The notes beneath the pieces are model-generated. The model saw nothing but the letters and a program-made list of their open reading frames with translations. It was not told where the DNA came from and searched no databases. From JAEUMG01 sp046349315 (GTDB lineage: Bacteria > Pseudomonadota > Alphaproteobacteria > Rhizobiales > Aestuariivirgaceae), in the NCBI GenBank assembly GCA_046349315.1, contig JAXMCQ010000010.1, forward strand, positions 106,100-170,099: a stretch of DNA of 64,000 bases, written 5' to 3'. This document shows, piece by piece, positions 8,094-17,064 of the stretch (position 1 is its first letter; each line of letters begins with the position of its first letter). A program made the position numbers and the translations under genes.

Positions 8094-9584
8094 TCAGCCG
8101 ATCGCCAGAATCTGCACTTCGCCGCGCGCACCATTGCCGCCGGCACCGGAGGTTGCCGTGTCGCGCGATGCCCCGCCGCCGCCACCGCCGCCGCCCGGAA
8201 TGCCGCCAGCCCCGCCGGCGCCACCGTTGCCTGAAGCATTGGCACCACCGGCGCCGCCGCCCGCACCGCAGCCGCGTGCCCAATTCTTATTCTGACCCGC
8301 GCCGCCCGGACTGCCCCCCGAGGCGCCACCCGTGCCACGCTCTGCCCTGCTGCCGACGCCGCCGATGTAGGAACCGTAGCTGCCGTCGCCGCCGGCATTG
8401 GCGACACCGGATGTCTGCAAGGCTCCGCCCGGGCCTCCGGCGCCCGGACAATCGCCCTGCGACGTGTTGGCGGGTGTTACCGAGGTGAGCACCGAAGGCT
8501 GGCCGGCATTGCCGGCCTTGTTGCCGAGTCCGCCGGTTGCGACGCCACCGACCTGCGCGTTGGTGCCGCCGACCCCACCGGTGCCACCGCCGGCGTAGAG
8601 GATATTGACGCCGCCGCTCGTGACGCTCGTCTCCCCGCCCGCCGTTCCAGCATTGCCGTTGCTATTGCCGGTGACGCCACTGCCGCCGGTGCCGGCTGCA
8701 CCAATGGTGATTGTCAATGTCGGATCGAGGTCATCGACATCGAAGAGTTCCTCGGAGCGCCCACCCGAGCCGCCGCCTTGCCCGCCCATGCGTGCCGATG
8801 CGTTGGAGCCTGCGGCCGCCGCGCCGCCGCCCGCACCGGCACCGACGCAGATGATCCGCAATTGCCGCGCCCAGGATGGAACGTTGTAGCTGCCGCTCGC
8901 GGTGATGATGTCGAGTTGGAGGCGCTGCGGCGAGAGCGTGAAGCTGGCGCGGCCGGTGGTGCGGTCGATGACCATCGCGTCCGTCCAAGCGGAGCCATCG
9001 GGCGAAACTTTCACATGAAAGTCATCGTCCCCGGTGAGACCCATTTCTGCACGGCCGGAGAAGGCGGTTTGAAAGAGCAGCGAGGCCGTGTCGCCCGCCG
9101 TTTCCTTGTTGAGCTTCGCTTGCATGTCGCCGGTGCCGCCATCGCCTGCGGCCAGCGCCGTCAGAAGGACAGTATTGCTCCTGACCGCGAGCTTGTTGGT
9201 CGAATCCGCCGCAGTATTGATGCCAAGCTTCGCAAGTTCATCCAGATTCTGAAGATCGCGCCATAGCGTTCCGTCGAAGACGAAGAACTTCTCTTCATCG
9301 ATCACCCACAAGCGCCAGCCAATTTTTGGTTCGGCAAAGCGCCAGACACCATCCTGATAGAAGCCAAGCGCGCCATCATGCCCAGCCCAGGCGGCGGTTG
9401 CCGACGTAGCGATCAGATAGCGGTCGCCCTCGACCGGCGCTCCCGGCGGAGCGGCAATCGCGCGCGAGAGCACGGCCAAGTGGATGGCGTGATCGAGCAG
9501 GATCAAGGCCTCGTTATGCGTCACATGTTTCTGCGCCTGGTCGGCAGACAGCAGCGGCAGCGAGAGATGCGTCGTGTCAGACAT
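8094..9584 (-). CDS. DUF2793 tail-fibre-like protein with glycine-rich C-terminus
   Basis: The first ~150 residues (LPLLSADQAQKHVTHNEAL, GWRLWVIDEEKFFVFDG) are typical of DUF2793, a family found next to the tip gene in GTA-like and prophage clusters of alphaproteobacteria. A middle part of beta character follows, and the last ~240 residues are very rich in Gly, Ala and Ser, as in the glycine-rich tips of phage adhesins. It probably decorates the tail tip or binds the cell surface. The start at 9584 overlaps the end of the gp15-like gene by 8 nt, so it belongs to the same operon. RcGTA itself lacks this gene directly after gp15. Confidence 0.75.
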   Translation of the reverse strand: MSDTTHLSLPLLSADQAQKHVTHNEALILLDHAIHLAVLSRAIAAPPGAPVEGDRYLIATSATAAWAGHDGALGFYQDGVWRFAEPKIGWRLWVIDEEKFFVFDGTLWRDLQNLDELAKLGINTAADSTNKLAVRSNTVLLTALAAGDGGTGDMQAKLNKETAGDTASLLFQTAFSGRAEMGLTGDDDFHVKVSPDGSAWTDAMVIDRTTGRASFTLSPQRLQLDIITASGSYNVPSWARQLRIICVGAGAGGGAAAAGSNASARMGGQGGGSGGRSEELFDVDDLDPTLTITIGAAGTGGSGVTGNSNGNAGTAGGETSVTSGGVNILYAGGGTGGVGGTNAQVGGVATGGLGNKAGNAGQPSVLTSVTPANTSQGDCPGAGGPGGALQTSGVANAGGDGSYGSYIGGVGSRAERGTGGASGGSPGGAGQNKNWARGCGAGGGAGGANASGNGGAGGAGGIPGGGGGGGGASRDTATSGAGGNGARGEVQILAIG

Positions 9585-12500
9585 GGATGATACTCTCCAG
9601 ATATGTTCCGGGTCCAAGGATCGCGCTCACTTGCGCGACGCGGATCGCAAGCGATGATTGTGGTGCACCGAAATCGGCGAGTTCATCGGCAGCGGCGTAG
9701 CGGTAAAGCGGTTCGGCGAGCGTCACACTGCGCAGCACGCTCGAACCGAGGAGGATTTCCAGCCGGTAGCTTTCGCTCTCTTCGCCAAGCGGCACTTCGA
9801 TGATGCCCCAGCTATCGCCATCGATGCGGGTGCGGCGGATCCAGCTGATGACCATATCGCCGGCATCGCGGCGCGCCCGCACGCCGCATGGGGCGAGAGG
9901 TCTAAGGCCCAGCCCAGTCAGCTCATGCGCGAATTCGACATACGCCGGATCGCCATGATCGCTGCCGGCCGGTCCGATCCGCCAGACCGGCGTGCTGCCG
10001 ATCGCGGCGAGCGATGTGTCGGCCTGAACCACGGCGGCGTCGAGCAATACAAAGCGGCCTCCGGCCTCGCAACCCAACGCCGCCAATTTCTCGGTGCCGC
10101 GCTGGCCGCGCAGAAACCGCGAAATCTCATAGAGGCCCGCGCCAATGAGTTCGGCATCGCGGAACTGCACGATCTCCCAACCATTTTCCATCGAGCCGAT
10201 CGCTGCGGCATTGGCGCCGGCCAATAACTCCGTCTCGCCGACTGAACTCAAGGCGCCCGAATGCAATTTCACCGTCACGCGCGAACTGCGATCGAAGCGA
10301 TAGGCTTGTCCCAGCGGCAAAGCGCTCACCAATGTCCCGATCGAGGCCGGCGCTTCGATCACGCGATTGAGCGCGAAGCTCGACGAGCCAAGGCGCTCGA
10401 GAAGATTGAGCGCGCCAGGCCATGGCTTGGCGGCCGCAGCGATCCAGGGCGCATGCGCCACGACGCCCTCACCCGCCAATGGCAAATCCATCATCACGAA
10501 GAGCGGCGGCCCGGCGACGGCGGGCATGCTCATGCGGGTGTTGCGCGCCGGTTTTCCCGCCGGCTCATAGACCGCCGTATCGTGGCTCACCGCGCGCATG
10601 TCGCGACGCCCGCCATCGCTCACCTCGGTGATCCGCACAACATGCCGTCGCGCCGCCAGATCGAGCGCCACGACATCACCGGGCTCCAGCGCAAGCCGGC
10701 TCAGTGGCAAGGCAAACGAGTATGTCTCGCGCGACGCCCACGCCTCGCGCAGCATCATCTCGGCGCGCTCGCCCGCCAATTGCTGGTTCATCGCGCAAGG
10801 CAGATCGAGTCCGGTCTCACGGCGGCTTGCACCGGTAAGGTCCTGGCTCTCGACGGCGCCGCGGCGATAATCGAGATCGGTATCCGTATAGGAGAGTGTC
10901 AGGCTCTGCGGCAGCAGTGCCTCGTCCTGCCGCGTGATCGTGACATCCGGCTTGTCGGCGCCAAGCCGCACCAGATCCCCCGCCGCTATTGTAGTGATAT
11001 CACGCTGGTCGCACGGCCGGAACTTCACCACATCGCCCGCTTCGACGGCGTCGAAGGCGAAGGCCTGGCTCAAGGGTTCGAGCGCATCGCGCGCCGCCAT
11101 GATACGGTCGAGCGCATAGCCCGCGATCACGGCATCGATGCGCTCTTCAACATGCTGCACGAAACCGTAATCCTCACAGATCGCCGCAACCAGGCGATCG
11201 AGCGTGACACTGCCAATGCGTCCATTCAGCCAATGGCCGCGGGCATGATTGGCACCGTCGGCCCAGACCTCATCGAGCGCCGGGAAAGCCGGATAGGGCC
11301 GCGCGTCCCAGGCCCAAAGATGGATGTCGGCTCCATCCACCATCGGCCCGTCATAGACAGGCGACATCGGATTATGCGCGCCGATCTCGCTCCAATAGCC
11401 GAGCACCGCTTCGAGAAAACGGTGCAGCATGACATCGTCGCGCCGGCCGCTCGAGAAATACGGCAAGGCGCTTTCGGAAGATTTCGGATCATAGAAGACA
11501 TTGGGCTGGTTGGCGCCCTTGTCGACGGCCGGGCAGCCGAGTTCGGTGAAGCGGATCGGCTTTGATTGCGGCAGCCACCCCGTCGGTGTCGCAGATTCAA
11601 CGCCGCCGGGCCGGTCATGATGCGGCTCGCTCCACCAGGAGACGATATCCTTGGCGCGATAGACCCAGGGCTTGCCATAGGCGCCGTCGGTGATCGCCGT
11701 GCGCGTCTGCGATTGCCGGTAGGCGAAGCTCGCATAATACCAGTCGAAATATTCGCCGCCCGCGATATTCGCCTTGAGATAATCCGGATCGTAAATCGAA
11801 CGCGCGCCCGCCACATAATCGGCATGCGCCGTGCCATCGCGCCAATCGGCGACGGGCAGATAATTGTCGATTCCGACAAAATGGATCGATGGCGATGACC
11901 AGAGCGGATCGAGATGGAAGTAATGATCGCCCGATCCGTCCAGCGGACGATGGCCGGAATATTCCGACCAGTCGGCCGCATATGAAATCTTCGCATCAGG
12001 CAGGATCGTTGCGACATCATCGGCAAGTCCCGAAAGTGCCGCAACGAAGGGATAGCTCCCCGGTCCATCACGCAAACTCGTAAGGCCGGGCAATTCACTC
12101 CCGATCAGGAACGCATCAACGCCGCCGGCCATCGCGCAGAGCTTGGCATAATGCAAAACCATGCGGCGCAAGCTCCATTCCGCCGGGCCCGAATAGACGA
12201 TGGAGCTGCCTGAGATTGCGAAATCGCCCGGGGCGGCCGTGCCGATGAAACTCTCAATCTCAGCGTTGACCGCCATCGTCTTTTCGGGCGATCCGGGGCG
12301 GCCTGGCGCCGGCATGCAGGTGATGCGCCCGCGCCAGGGAAAAGCCGGCTGCGCCGTTTCCTCCGTGTAGGGATCGATCTTGTCATTGCCGGCCGCGATG
12401 TCCATCAGGATGAAGGGATAGAACGTCACCTTCAGGCCGCGGGCTTTCAGATCCGCAATCGCATGGACGACGGAAGGATCGGACGGCGTGCCGCCATAGG

Positions 12501-13482
12501 CGGGCCGCCCGTCATGCCACTCAACTTGGTGCGCGTCTTCGCGTTCAAGCCCGGCGACGCGCCAGGTCGCCCCTGGCGTCTTCTTTTCATCGCTCTCGAC
12601 GCGCGGCGCGATCGAGCATTCGCCGCAGCGCAGATCGTCGCCGAACCAGCTCACCGTCAGAGCAGCGGACCCAAGATTGGGACAGGTACGCTGAAGATCG
12701 TCGAGCGAGACCGACCAATCGGTGACGCGCGCCAGCATGTGCGTGTTCTCAGGCGCGGTCTCGCCTTCATCGACTTTCCGCGTCACGGCGCGCGTGTCGT
12801 AACCGAACTCCGTCGCCCCCGGGATAATGTTGACAGCACGCACAAGATCGGCCGCGCCCGTAACATGGCGGAAGACTTCGAAGGAAAGCTGCGGCAGACG
12901 ATTGCCGAAGCGCGCCAGGGCCAGCCGTTCGAAGACGACATAGGCAGTGCCGCGATAGGCAGGCGCCGTATCGGCGCCCTCCTTGGCGACAATCAGGCTG
13001 TCGAGCTCCTGCGTCTCATCGCCCGGATACCAGCGCCAGATCGTGCGGCCCGGATCGAAGGGCTTGCCGTCGGCCCAGATGCGGCCGATGCCGGCAATCG
13101 GTCCTTCGCATAAGGCGACCGCGAAATTCGCGTAATAGAGATACTCCGTCGTCTTGGTCTTGGGCTGGCTTGACGCGCCCTTGCCGCCTGCCTTCTCAGT
13201 CGAAGTCGAAACCACTTCATCGAAATCGGTTGCCCAGATGACTTCGCCCGCCAATCGCATGGCGCCGAAGATGCGCGGGATCGGCGCGCCCTCGGTCGAG
13301 CCCATGATGCGCAGATCGTCGAGGCGCGGGCCCTCGCGGCGGCGCGGCTTCGGGGCAAACAGCGCCTGGTCGATGAAGCTGCCGGCGATCGCTCCGACGG
13401 CGCGGCCGATCGTCGAGCCGATGGGCCCACCGATCGCGCCGCCCACCGCCGCGCCGGCATATTGCAGAACCAGTGTTGCCAT
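9577..13482 (-). CDS. GTA gp15-like tail tip / host specificity protein
   Basis: The 1301-residue protein is close to the size of the RcGTA tip protein. The N-terminus is glycine/alanine-rich (GAAVGGAIGGPIGS region). The middle holds a TIM-barrel-like GTA domain with the WDARPYPAFP and FTELGCPAVDKG segments, followed by Phage-tail_3-like beta regions and a C-terminal beta-rich part ending in GPGTYLESII. It forms the central fibre at the tail end that contacts the recipient envelope. It lies 90 nt after the peptidase gene, with a palindromic repeat in between, and the DUF2793 gene overlaps its end. The frame is intact over 3.9 kb, which argues for continued selection. Confidence 0.9.
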   Translation of the reverse strand: MATLVLQYAGAAVGGAIGGPIGSTIGRAVGAIAGSFIDQALFAPKPRRREGPRLDDLRIMGSTEGAPIPRIFGAMRLAGEVIWATDFDEVVSTSTEKAGGKGASSQPKTKTTEYLYYANFAVALCEGPIAGIGRIWADGKPFDPGRTIWRWYPGDETQELDSLIVAKEGADTAPAYRGTAYVVFERLALARFGNRLPQLSFEVFRHVTGAADLVRAVNIIPGATEFGYDTRAVTRKVDEGETAPENTHMLARVTDWSVSLDDLQRTCPNLGSAALTVSWFGDDLRCGECSIAPRVESDEKKTPGATWRVAGLEREDAHQVEWHDGRPAYGGTPSDPSVVHAIADLKARGLKVTFYPFILMDIAAGNDKIDPYTEETAQPAFPWRGRITCMPAPGRPGSPEKTMAVNAEIESFIGTAAPGDFAISGSSIVYSGPAEWSLRRMVLHYAKLCAMAGGVDAFLIGSELPGLTSLRDGPGSYPFVAALSGLADDVATILPDAKISYAADWSEYSGHRPLDGSGDHYFHLDPLWSSPSIHFVGIDNYLPVADWRDGTAHADYVAGARSIYDPDYLKANIAGGEYFDWYYASFAYRQSQTRTAITDGAYGKPWVYRAKDIVSWWSEPHHDRPGGVESATPTGWLPQSKPIRFTELGCPAVDKGANQPNVFYDPKSSESALPYFSSGRRDDVMLHRFLEAVLGYWSEIGAHNPMSPVYDGPMVDGADIHLWAWDARPYPAFPALDEVWADGANHARGHWLNGRIGSVTLDRLVAAICEDYGFVQHVEERIDAVIAGYALDRIMAARDALEPLSQAFAFDAVEAGDVVKFRPCDQRDITTIAAGDLVRLGADKPDVTITRQDEALLPQSLTLSYTDTDLDYRRGAVESQDLTGASRRETGLDLPCAMNQQLAGERAEMMLREAWASRETYSFALPLSRLALEPGDVVALDLAARRHVVRITEVSDGGRRDMRAVSHDTAVYEPAGKPARNTRMSMPAVAGPPLFVMMDLPLAGEGVVAHAPWIAAAAKPWPGALNLLERLGSSSFALNRVIEAPASIGTLVSALPLGQAYRFDRSSRVTVKLHSGALSSVGETELLAGANAAAIGSMENGWEIVQFRDAELIGAGLYEISRFLRGQRGTEKLAALGCEAGGRFVLLDAAVVQADTSLAAIGSTPVWRIGPAGSDHGDPAYVEFAHELTGLGLRPLAPCGVRARRDAGDMVISWIRRTRIDGDSWGIIEVPLGEESESYRLEILLGSSVLRSVTLAEPLYRYAAADELADFGAPQSSLAIRVAQVSAILGPGTYLESIIHV

Positions 13483-13500
13483 GAGTTATCCGTTTGATAC

Positions 13501-13636
13501 TTCCCCTCTCCCCTTGTGGGAGAGATGGTTGGTCCGTGCCCGCTCCATTCCCCTCCCCCTTGTGGGGAGGGGTTAGGGGTGGGGGTTGAGAGGTCCTACC
13601 GACCCCCACCCCAGCCCTCCCCACAAGGGGGAGGGT
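13501..13636. repeat. Palindromic intergenic repeat, family A (between gp15- and gp14-like genes)
   Basis: Starts with a degenerate half copy, then a full inverted repeat at 13550-13636. The left arm is CCCTCCCCCTTGTGGGGAGG plus TTAGGGGTGGGGGT and the right arm its near complement (ACCCCCACCCC...CCCTCCCCACAAGGG), around a ~15-nt loop. The repeat overlaps the 3' end of the peptidase gene and supplies its last codons and stop. Confidence 0.9.
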
Positions 13637-14058
13637 GATGATGGAAACGCGAATGCGCCGGCTAAATGCCTGCGCCACCAGTTGCTGACCACCACTTCGC
13701 ACACCGCGGCGCCCTCCTGCGCATGCACCATGCGGGTCGGTGACACCGCGATCGCAACGTGTTTCGCCGGCAGGTGTGCACGCCAGCGAAACAGCAGAAC
13801 GTCCCCCGCTTCGAAATATGCAGCGTCGCGCGCGAACATGTGCCGGCGTGCCGCCTCCAGCAGATCCTCGCGCAGTCCCGCTTCCGCCCAGTCCGGCGAA
13901 TAGGCGGGCACCGCCTGCGGCTCCTGCCCGAGCGCCTCGCGCCACACGCCGCGCACCAACCCTAAGCAATCGCAGCCGGCACCCTTCACACTTGCCTGGT
14001 GGCGATAGGGCGTGCCGATCCAATCGCGCGCCAGTGTCGCGATCGTATCGCCGTTCAC
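13573..14058 (-). CDS. GTA gp14-like NlpC/P60 peptidase
   Basis: The 161-residue cell-wall peptidase has the catalytic cysteine in GCDCLGL (about residue 30) and the histidine in AKHVAIAV, as in the TIGR02219 family that cuts peptidoglycan from the tail tip during DNA delivery. ATG/TGA overlap with the gp13-like gene (4 nt) shows coupling. The natural protein probably ends near GAFAFP; the last ~22 residues (SSPSPLWGG... to NPHP) are translated from a palindromic repeat that has run into the 3' end and provides the stop codon. The catalytic domain looks complete. Confidence 0.88.
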   Translation of the reverse strand: MNGDTIATLARDWIGTPYRHQASVKGAGCDCLGLVRGVWREALGQEPQAVPAYSPDWAEAGLREDLLEAARRHMFARDAAYFEAGDVLLFRWRAHLPAKHVAIAVSPTRMVHAQEGAAVCEVVVSNWWRRHLAGAFAFPSSPSPLWGGLGWGSVGPLNPHP

Positions 14059-14945
14059 TGCCGGCTCCCGCCATCATTTTTGGGATCGTCGCGATTGGGA
14101 TAGGAGGCGACGAAATCATTGCCCGGCATATGCGGGAAGCCGCGGAAGTTCGCGCTATTCGCAAATTTGGCGCGGCAGGTTGCGAATTGCTTGTCGCATC
14201 CGGCGGTCACCCCGAATGTGTCCCCAGCCCCGATCGCCGCACTCATCGCCTGCCAGAAACAGAGCGTCACCATGCCTCCGAGATGTCGTTGCTGCTTCAC
14301 CGCGCGGCGCTGGCCTTGATTCGCACCGGTAAGCCAGGTGACCACGCCACCCGAAAACCAATCATCGGCAAATCCGCCAAGACCCTCGGCCGTGAAACGG
14401 TCGGCCCCGTCGACATCCGTCCCGACCCCTTCGCCGCGGAATTCCGCTAGGGCGAGATCGACACCGCAGCGCTCATCGCCCAGCACGGCATCGCAGCCAT
14501 ATTGAAAGACACGGCCCTTCGGCTCATCGAGCTTCTGCGCGAGCCCGCGCAATTCGGCGGTGAAGCCAAGTTCGCCATGGCTCACCTCGCCCAGATGGCC
14601 GGCGCGCAGAAGGAGGCGCTGCGAAGTATCCTGCCAGTTGACGAGTTGCAGTGTGAAGGCGGCGCGATCATAGGCGCCGGCCCGCAATCGCGCCTCGCTC
14701 AGGCGATCGGAGGTTAATGCACCGGCGATCTCAAGATTGCCCGGCACAAAGCCCGCCTCCGATTGCACCCGGCTCGCCTCGAAGCCTGACTGCGCCTCAT
14801 AAGTCACGCCGCCGAAGCCGACGTCGCGATCGTGATCGGTGAAGCCCAATATCTCGCCATCGCGCGTTTCAAGTTTCAGGCACTGGCACAGGCTCGTCAC
14901 ACCTGTCTCGAGATGCGCCTGCAAACACGGATCGATCGCCCTCAT
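14055..14945 (-). CDS. GTA gp13-like hub protein (DUF2163)
   Basis: The 296-residue protein matches the DUF2163/TIGR02218 family: N-terminal LETGVTSLCQCLKLE, GFTDHDRDV, and a C-terminal domain with conserved cysteines in YGCDAVLGDERCGVDL, SAAIGAGDTFGVTAGCDK and FATCRAKF. In RcGTA the hub holds an iron-sulfur cluster through cysteines of this C-terminal region, and the cysteines are kept here. It forms the tail hub between distal tail ring and tip. It overlaps both neighbours by 4 nt, so translation is coupled across gp12-gp14. Confidence 0.88.
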   Translation of the reverse strand: MRAIDPCLQAHLETGVTSLCQCLKLETRDGEILGFTDHDRDVGFGGVTYEAQSGFEASRVQSEAGFVPGNLEIAGALTSDRLSEARLRAGAYDRAAFTLQLVNWQDTSQRLLLRAGHLGEVSHGELGFTAELRGLAQKLDEPKGRVFQYGCDAVLGDERCGVDLALAEFRGEGVGTDVDGADRFTAEGLGGFADDWFSGGVVTWLTGANQGQRRAVKQQRHLGGMVTLCFWQAMSAAIGAGDTFGVTAGCDKQFATCRAKFANSANFRGFPHMPGNDFVASYPNRDDPKNDGGSRQ

Positions 14946-15577
14946 GGCACGATCTCCACAATCGAAATGTCGGGGATTTCGCCAGCGCGAAAGGCCGCGA
15001 GATTGATGGCCAGCGAATCGGTATCGAAGCGCACCGGCACATCGAATTCGAAGCCCGCGGTCACCGCGGCGTCTGCTGCAGGGGCTGAGTGAAACGTCAC
15101 GATCCCCGTCGCATGATCGACGGTGAAGTCGTCGCCGGCCGTCTTCTCGATGCCGTCGATCGCGATGCGAACCGTGCCGTTGACCGGCTTCGCAATCACC
15201 CGCGCATAGTCGCGCAAGCCATTGCCATAGGTCTTGGTGAGTTGAAACGCGGCGGTGATGCCATCGCCTATGCCGATCGCCTGGTCGTCCGCCGCAATCG
15301 CCTCTCCGGCCGCACCCGATTTGAAGTCGCCATGATCCTTCCAGCGAAAGCCGTGCAAGCGGCCGCGCCGCTCCTCGAAGAAAGCGACGACTGCGTGAAT
15401 ATCGTCGAGCGTCGCCACCCCGAAGCCGGCATTGTAACGGCGCCGCGAAAGTGCATGCCGGCTGTTGCGTTCCTCCCGGCCGGAAGCGAGAGCGACGATC
15501 TCGGTCTGCCGCTCCGGACCGCCGGAACTGCCGCGCGAAATCGCCGGCGGAAATCGCACTTCATCGAAGATGGGCAT
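14942..15577 (-). CDS. GTA gp12-like distal tail protein (DUF2460)
   Basis: The 211-residue protein starts with the family signature FDEVRFPPAISRGSSGGPE and contains RRRYNAG, FFEERRGRLHGFRWKDH and a long beta-rich C-terminal part, as in DUF2460/TIGR02217. In RcGTA this protein forms the distal tail ring that connects tube and hub. It begins right after a palindromic repeat and ends in a 4-nt overlap with the hub gene. Length and motifs are those of the family. Confidence 0.9.
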   Translation of the reverse strand: MPIFDEVRFPPAISRGSSGGPERQTEIVALASGREERNSRHALSRRRYNAGFGVATLDDIHAVVAFFEERRGRLHGFRWKDHGDFKSGAAGEAIAADDQAIGIGDGITAAFQLTKTYGNGLRDYARVIAKPVNGTVRIAIDGIEKTAGDDFTVDHATGIVTFHSAPAADAAVTAGFEFDVPVRFDTDSLAINLAAFRAGEIPDISIVEIVP

Positions 15578-15591
15578 GGTAGATCCTTTAT

Positions 15592-15683
15592 TCCCCTCTC
15601 CCTTGTGGGGAGGGGCCAGGGGTGGGGGCTTGGGCGGTCGTGACGACCCCTACCCCGTCCCTCCCCACAAGGGGGAGGGAGAA
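15592..15683. repeat. Palindromic intergenic repeat, family A (between gp12- and gp11-like genes)
   Basis: Inverted repeat with arms CCCTCTCCCTTGTGGGGAGG/...CCCTCCCCACAAGGGGGAGGG and inner GGGGTGGGGG / CCCCTACCCC around a short GC loop. It fills the whole gap between the two genes. Confidence 0.9.
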
Positions 15684-15684
15684 G

Positions 15685-16209
15685 TCACAAATTCCTCTGT
15701 CCGCGTTCGAGCGCGCGCAACAAAGTCGCGGCGACTTGCGATTGCGACTGGCGGAAGCTCTCGGCATCGCGCGTCGCGATATTGACCGTGACATTGATTG
15801 CACGGCTGCCGTCGCTGCTCACGCCGAGGCGGCCATCCGGTCCGCGCGCCAAAGGCATGATGGCTTCGGCTCCCTTCTCGCCCATGACGCCAGCGCCGCC
15901 TTTCAGCGCAAAATAAGTCGGGCTCGACACGATGCCGCCTTTCGCGAAGGGCACCGCCTGGCTCATCGCCGTGCCGACCGCGTCGCCCAGGGGCTTCAAC
16001 GCCGCAGACAGAGCCTGCGACGACAATGACAAGGCCAGCGAGCGTAAGACGTCTGAGAGCTTGCGCCCGTCGACGACGGCCGACGCAAAGGCCCGCGTCA
16101 ATGTATTGCCGAAGGTTCGGCCCAAACGATCGAGATCGGCAAGATCGGATTTGAGACGCTCGGTCTCGATGGTCAGTGTGCTGATGTCCGTGTCGAATTC
16201 CTGCGCCAC
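15685..16209 (-). CDS. GTA gp11-like minimal tape measure protein
   Basis: From a GTG at 16209 preceded by AGGAGA, the gene encodes 174 residues: a helical N-terminal half (IETERLKSDLADLDRLGRTFGNTLTRAF), LSLSSQALSAALKPLG, a glycine-rich AKGGIVSSPTYFALKGGAGVMGEKG stretch and a beta C-terminus (INVTVNIATRDAESFRQSQSQV). This is the pattern of the very short tape measure proteins of GTAs (RcGTA gp11 is about 220 residues), which set a short tail. The upstream in-frame extension is repeat DNA and is rejected. The stop lies at the edge of the next repeat. Confidence 0.85.
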   Translation of the reverse strand: MAQEFDTDISTLTIETERLKSDLADLDRLGRTFGNTLTRAFASAVVDGRKLSDVLRSLALSLSSQALSAALKPLGDAVGTAMSQAVPFAKGGIVSSPTYFALKGGAGVMGEKGAEAIMPLARGPDGRLGVSSDGSRAINVTVNIATRDAESFRQSQSQVAATLLRALERGQRNL

Positions 16210-16222
16210 CGAGGTCTCCTTT

Positions 16223-16382
16223 CTTACCCCTCTCCCCTTGTGGGAGGGGGCGACGAGGGCCGAAGGCCCAAGGCGGGTGAGGGGTAACGCGCCGAGTGAC
16301 CGATATTTGTGAGATGGATGCGCTCCCTCACGCGGTGTCTCGCTCCGCTCGCCACCGCCCTCTCCCACGAGGGGAGAGGGGT
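16223..16382. repeat. Palindromic intergenic repeat, family B copy 1
   Basis: About 160 bp with outer arms ACCCCTCTCCCCTTGTGGGAG and CTCTCCCACGAGGGGAGAGGGG, and an internal GGCGACGAGGGCCGAAGGCCC hairpin followed by GGCGGGTGAGGGGTA. The same unit occurs at 58541-58688. It fills the gap between the gp11- and gp10.1-like genes. Confidence 0.9.
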
Positions 16383-16386
16383 ATGA

Positions 16387-16590
16387 TCAGCGATCAGGGA
16401 ACCGTTCCATCAACCGCTCAAGGTCGCCGCGATGCATCGGAGCAATTGGTGCTCCGAACCGTCCCGCAATCGCCATCGCGAGTTCGCGCGGGGTCGATCG
16501 CCAGAACTCCGAGGGCGATAATCCAAGGCCCCCGAGCCCCGTCTCCATCACGCGCCGCCAGGGAAATCGCTCCTTGGCGGCGCAGGTCAG
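16387..16590 (-). CDS. GTA gp10.1-like small tail assembly chaperone, start unclear
   Basis: The frame encodes ERFPWRRVMETGLGGLGLSP, then SEFWRSTPRELAMAIAG and a final RLMERFPDR, which is the signature of the short phage tail assembly chaperone family (Phage_TAC_6, rcc01693-like), normally 60-70 residues. No ATG, GTG or TTG lies upstream of the conserved FPW block. The only start giving the normal length (67 residues) is a CTG at 16590 that overlaps the TGA of the gp10-like gene (CTGA, where ATGA would be usual). Otherwise translation begins at GTG 16551 or ATG 16548 and lacks FPW. The coding frame itself is well kept. Confidence 0.65.
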   Translation of the reverse strand: MTCAAKERFPWRRVMETGLGGLGLSPSEFWRSTPRELAMAIAGRFGAPIAPMHRGDLERLMERFPDR

Positions 16591-16916
16591 TTTCCCGTTG
16601 CGTCCTCGGCCGGAGCGAAAGTTGCGTTCAAAAGCCGCGCGACAATGCGCAGGAGCCCGGCCGCGCCGCCGTCACAGCGCATATGCGCCACTTCCACGTC
16701 GCTCACCTTATTGCCCGCGCCGCGTAACCCTGCACCGATGATCCGGATGGCGTCGCTCGCCGCAATACGGCCCTTGGCGAAGCGCTCTGCAAACTGCAGC
16801 AGATCGGCGCCGTCATAGGCGGCCTCAAGTTCGGCGAGCGCGCCGAGCGTCAGGCACAGAGTAAATTGTCGACCGTCGAGTTCGGCTTCGATCTCGCCGC
16901 GATGCAGATTCGCCAT
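16587..16916 (-). CDS. GTA gp10-like protein (gene transfer agent family)
   Basis: The 109-residue protein (GEIEAELDGRQFTLCLTLGA, LAELEAAYDGADLLQFAERF, IIGAGLRGAG) matches the GTA gp10 family, a small tail assembly factor that works with the next gene product on the tape measure. Its ATG at 16916 comes one base after the stop of the gp9 remnant, which is the usual gp9-gp10 spacing, so the junction on this side is original and undamaged. Confidence 0.88.
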   Translation of the reverse strand: MANLHRGEIEAELDGRQFTLCLTLGALAELEAAYDGADLLQFAERFAKGRIAASDAIRIIGAGLRGAGNKVSDVEVAHMRCDGGAAGLLRIVARLLNATFAPAEDATGN

Positions 16917-16917
16917 G

Positions 16918-17064
16918 TCAGATACCCTCGAAACTCAATTCGCCCGCCGATTGCAGCGCGACCTCGAAGGCGAGCTCGCCATCGTGGCGGCCTGAGAATT
17001 CGAGATGCGCAATCTGGAACGCGCCTTCGGCAGTCCTTTCGATCCTGATCAGCTTCGTGGATGC
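16918..17064 (-). pseudogene. C-terminal remnant of major tail (tube) protein, gp9-like
   Basis: Reading back from the TGA at 16918-16920, the frame gives about 48 residues after an in-frame stop at 17065-17067: KLIRIERTAEGAFQIAHLEF, SGRHDGELAFEVALQSAGEL, then SFEGI. This is the typical end of the TP901-1-like major tail protein that precedes gp10 in GTA clusters. The rest of the gene (normally about 135 residues) is absent: the sequence upstream has stops in this frame, and after about 110 bp a palindromic repeat begins and then the capsid gene. There is no start codon for the fragment. Confidence 0.7.

Noticed and set aside
9658..11565. Long plus-strand frames inside the gp15-like gene
   Set aside because: They are antisense to a single 3.9-kb frame with clear tail-tip domains.
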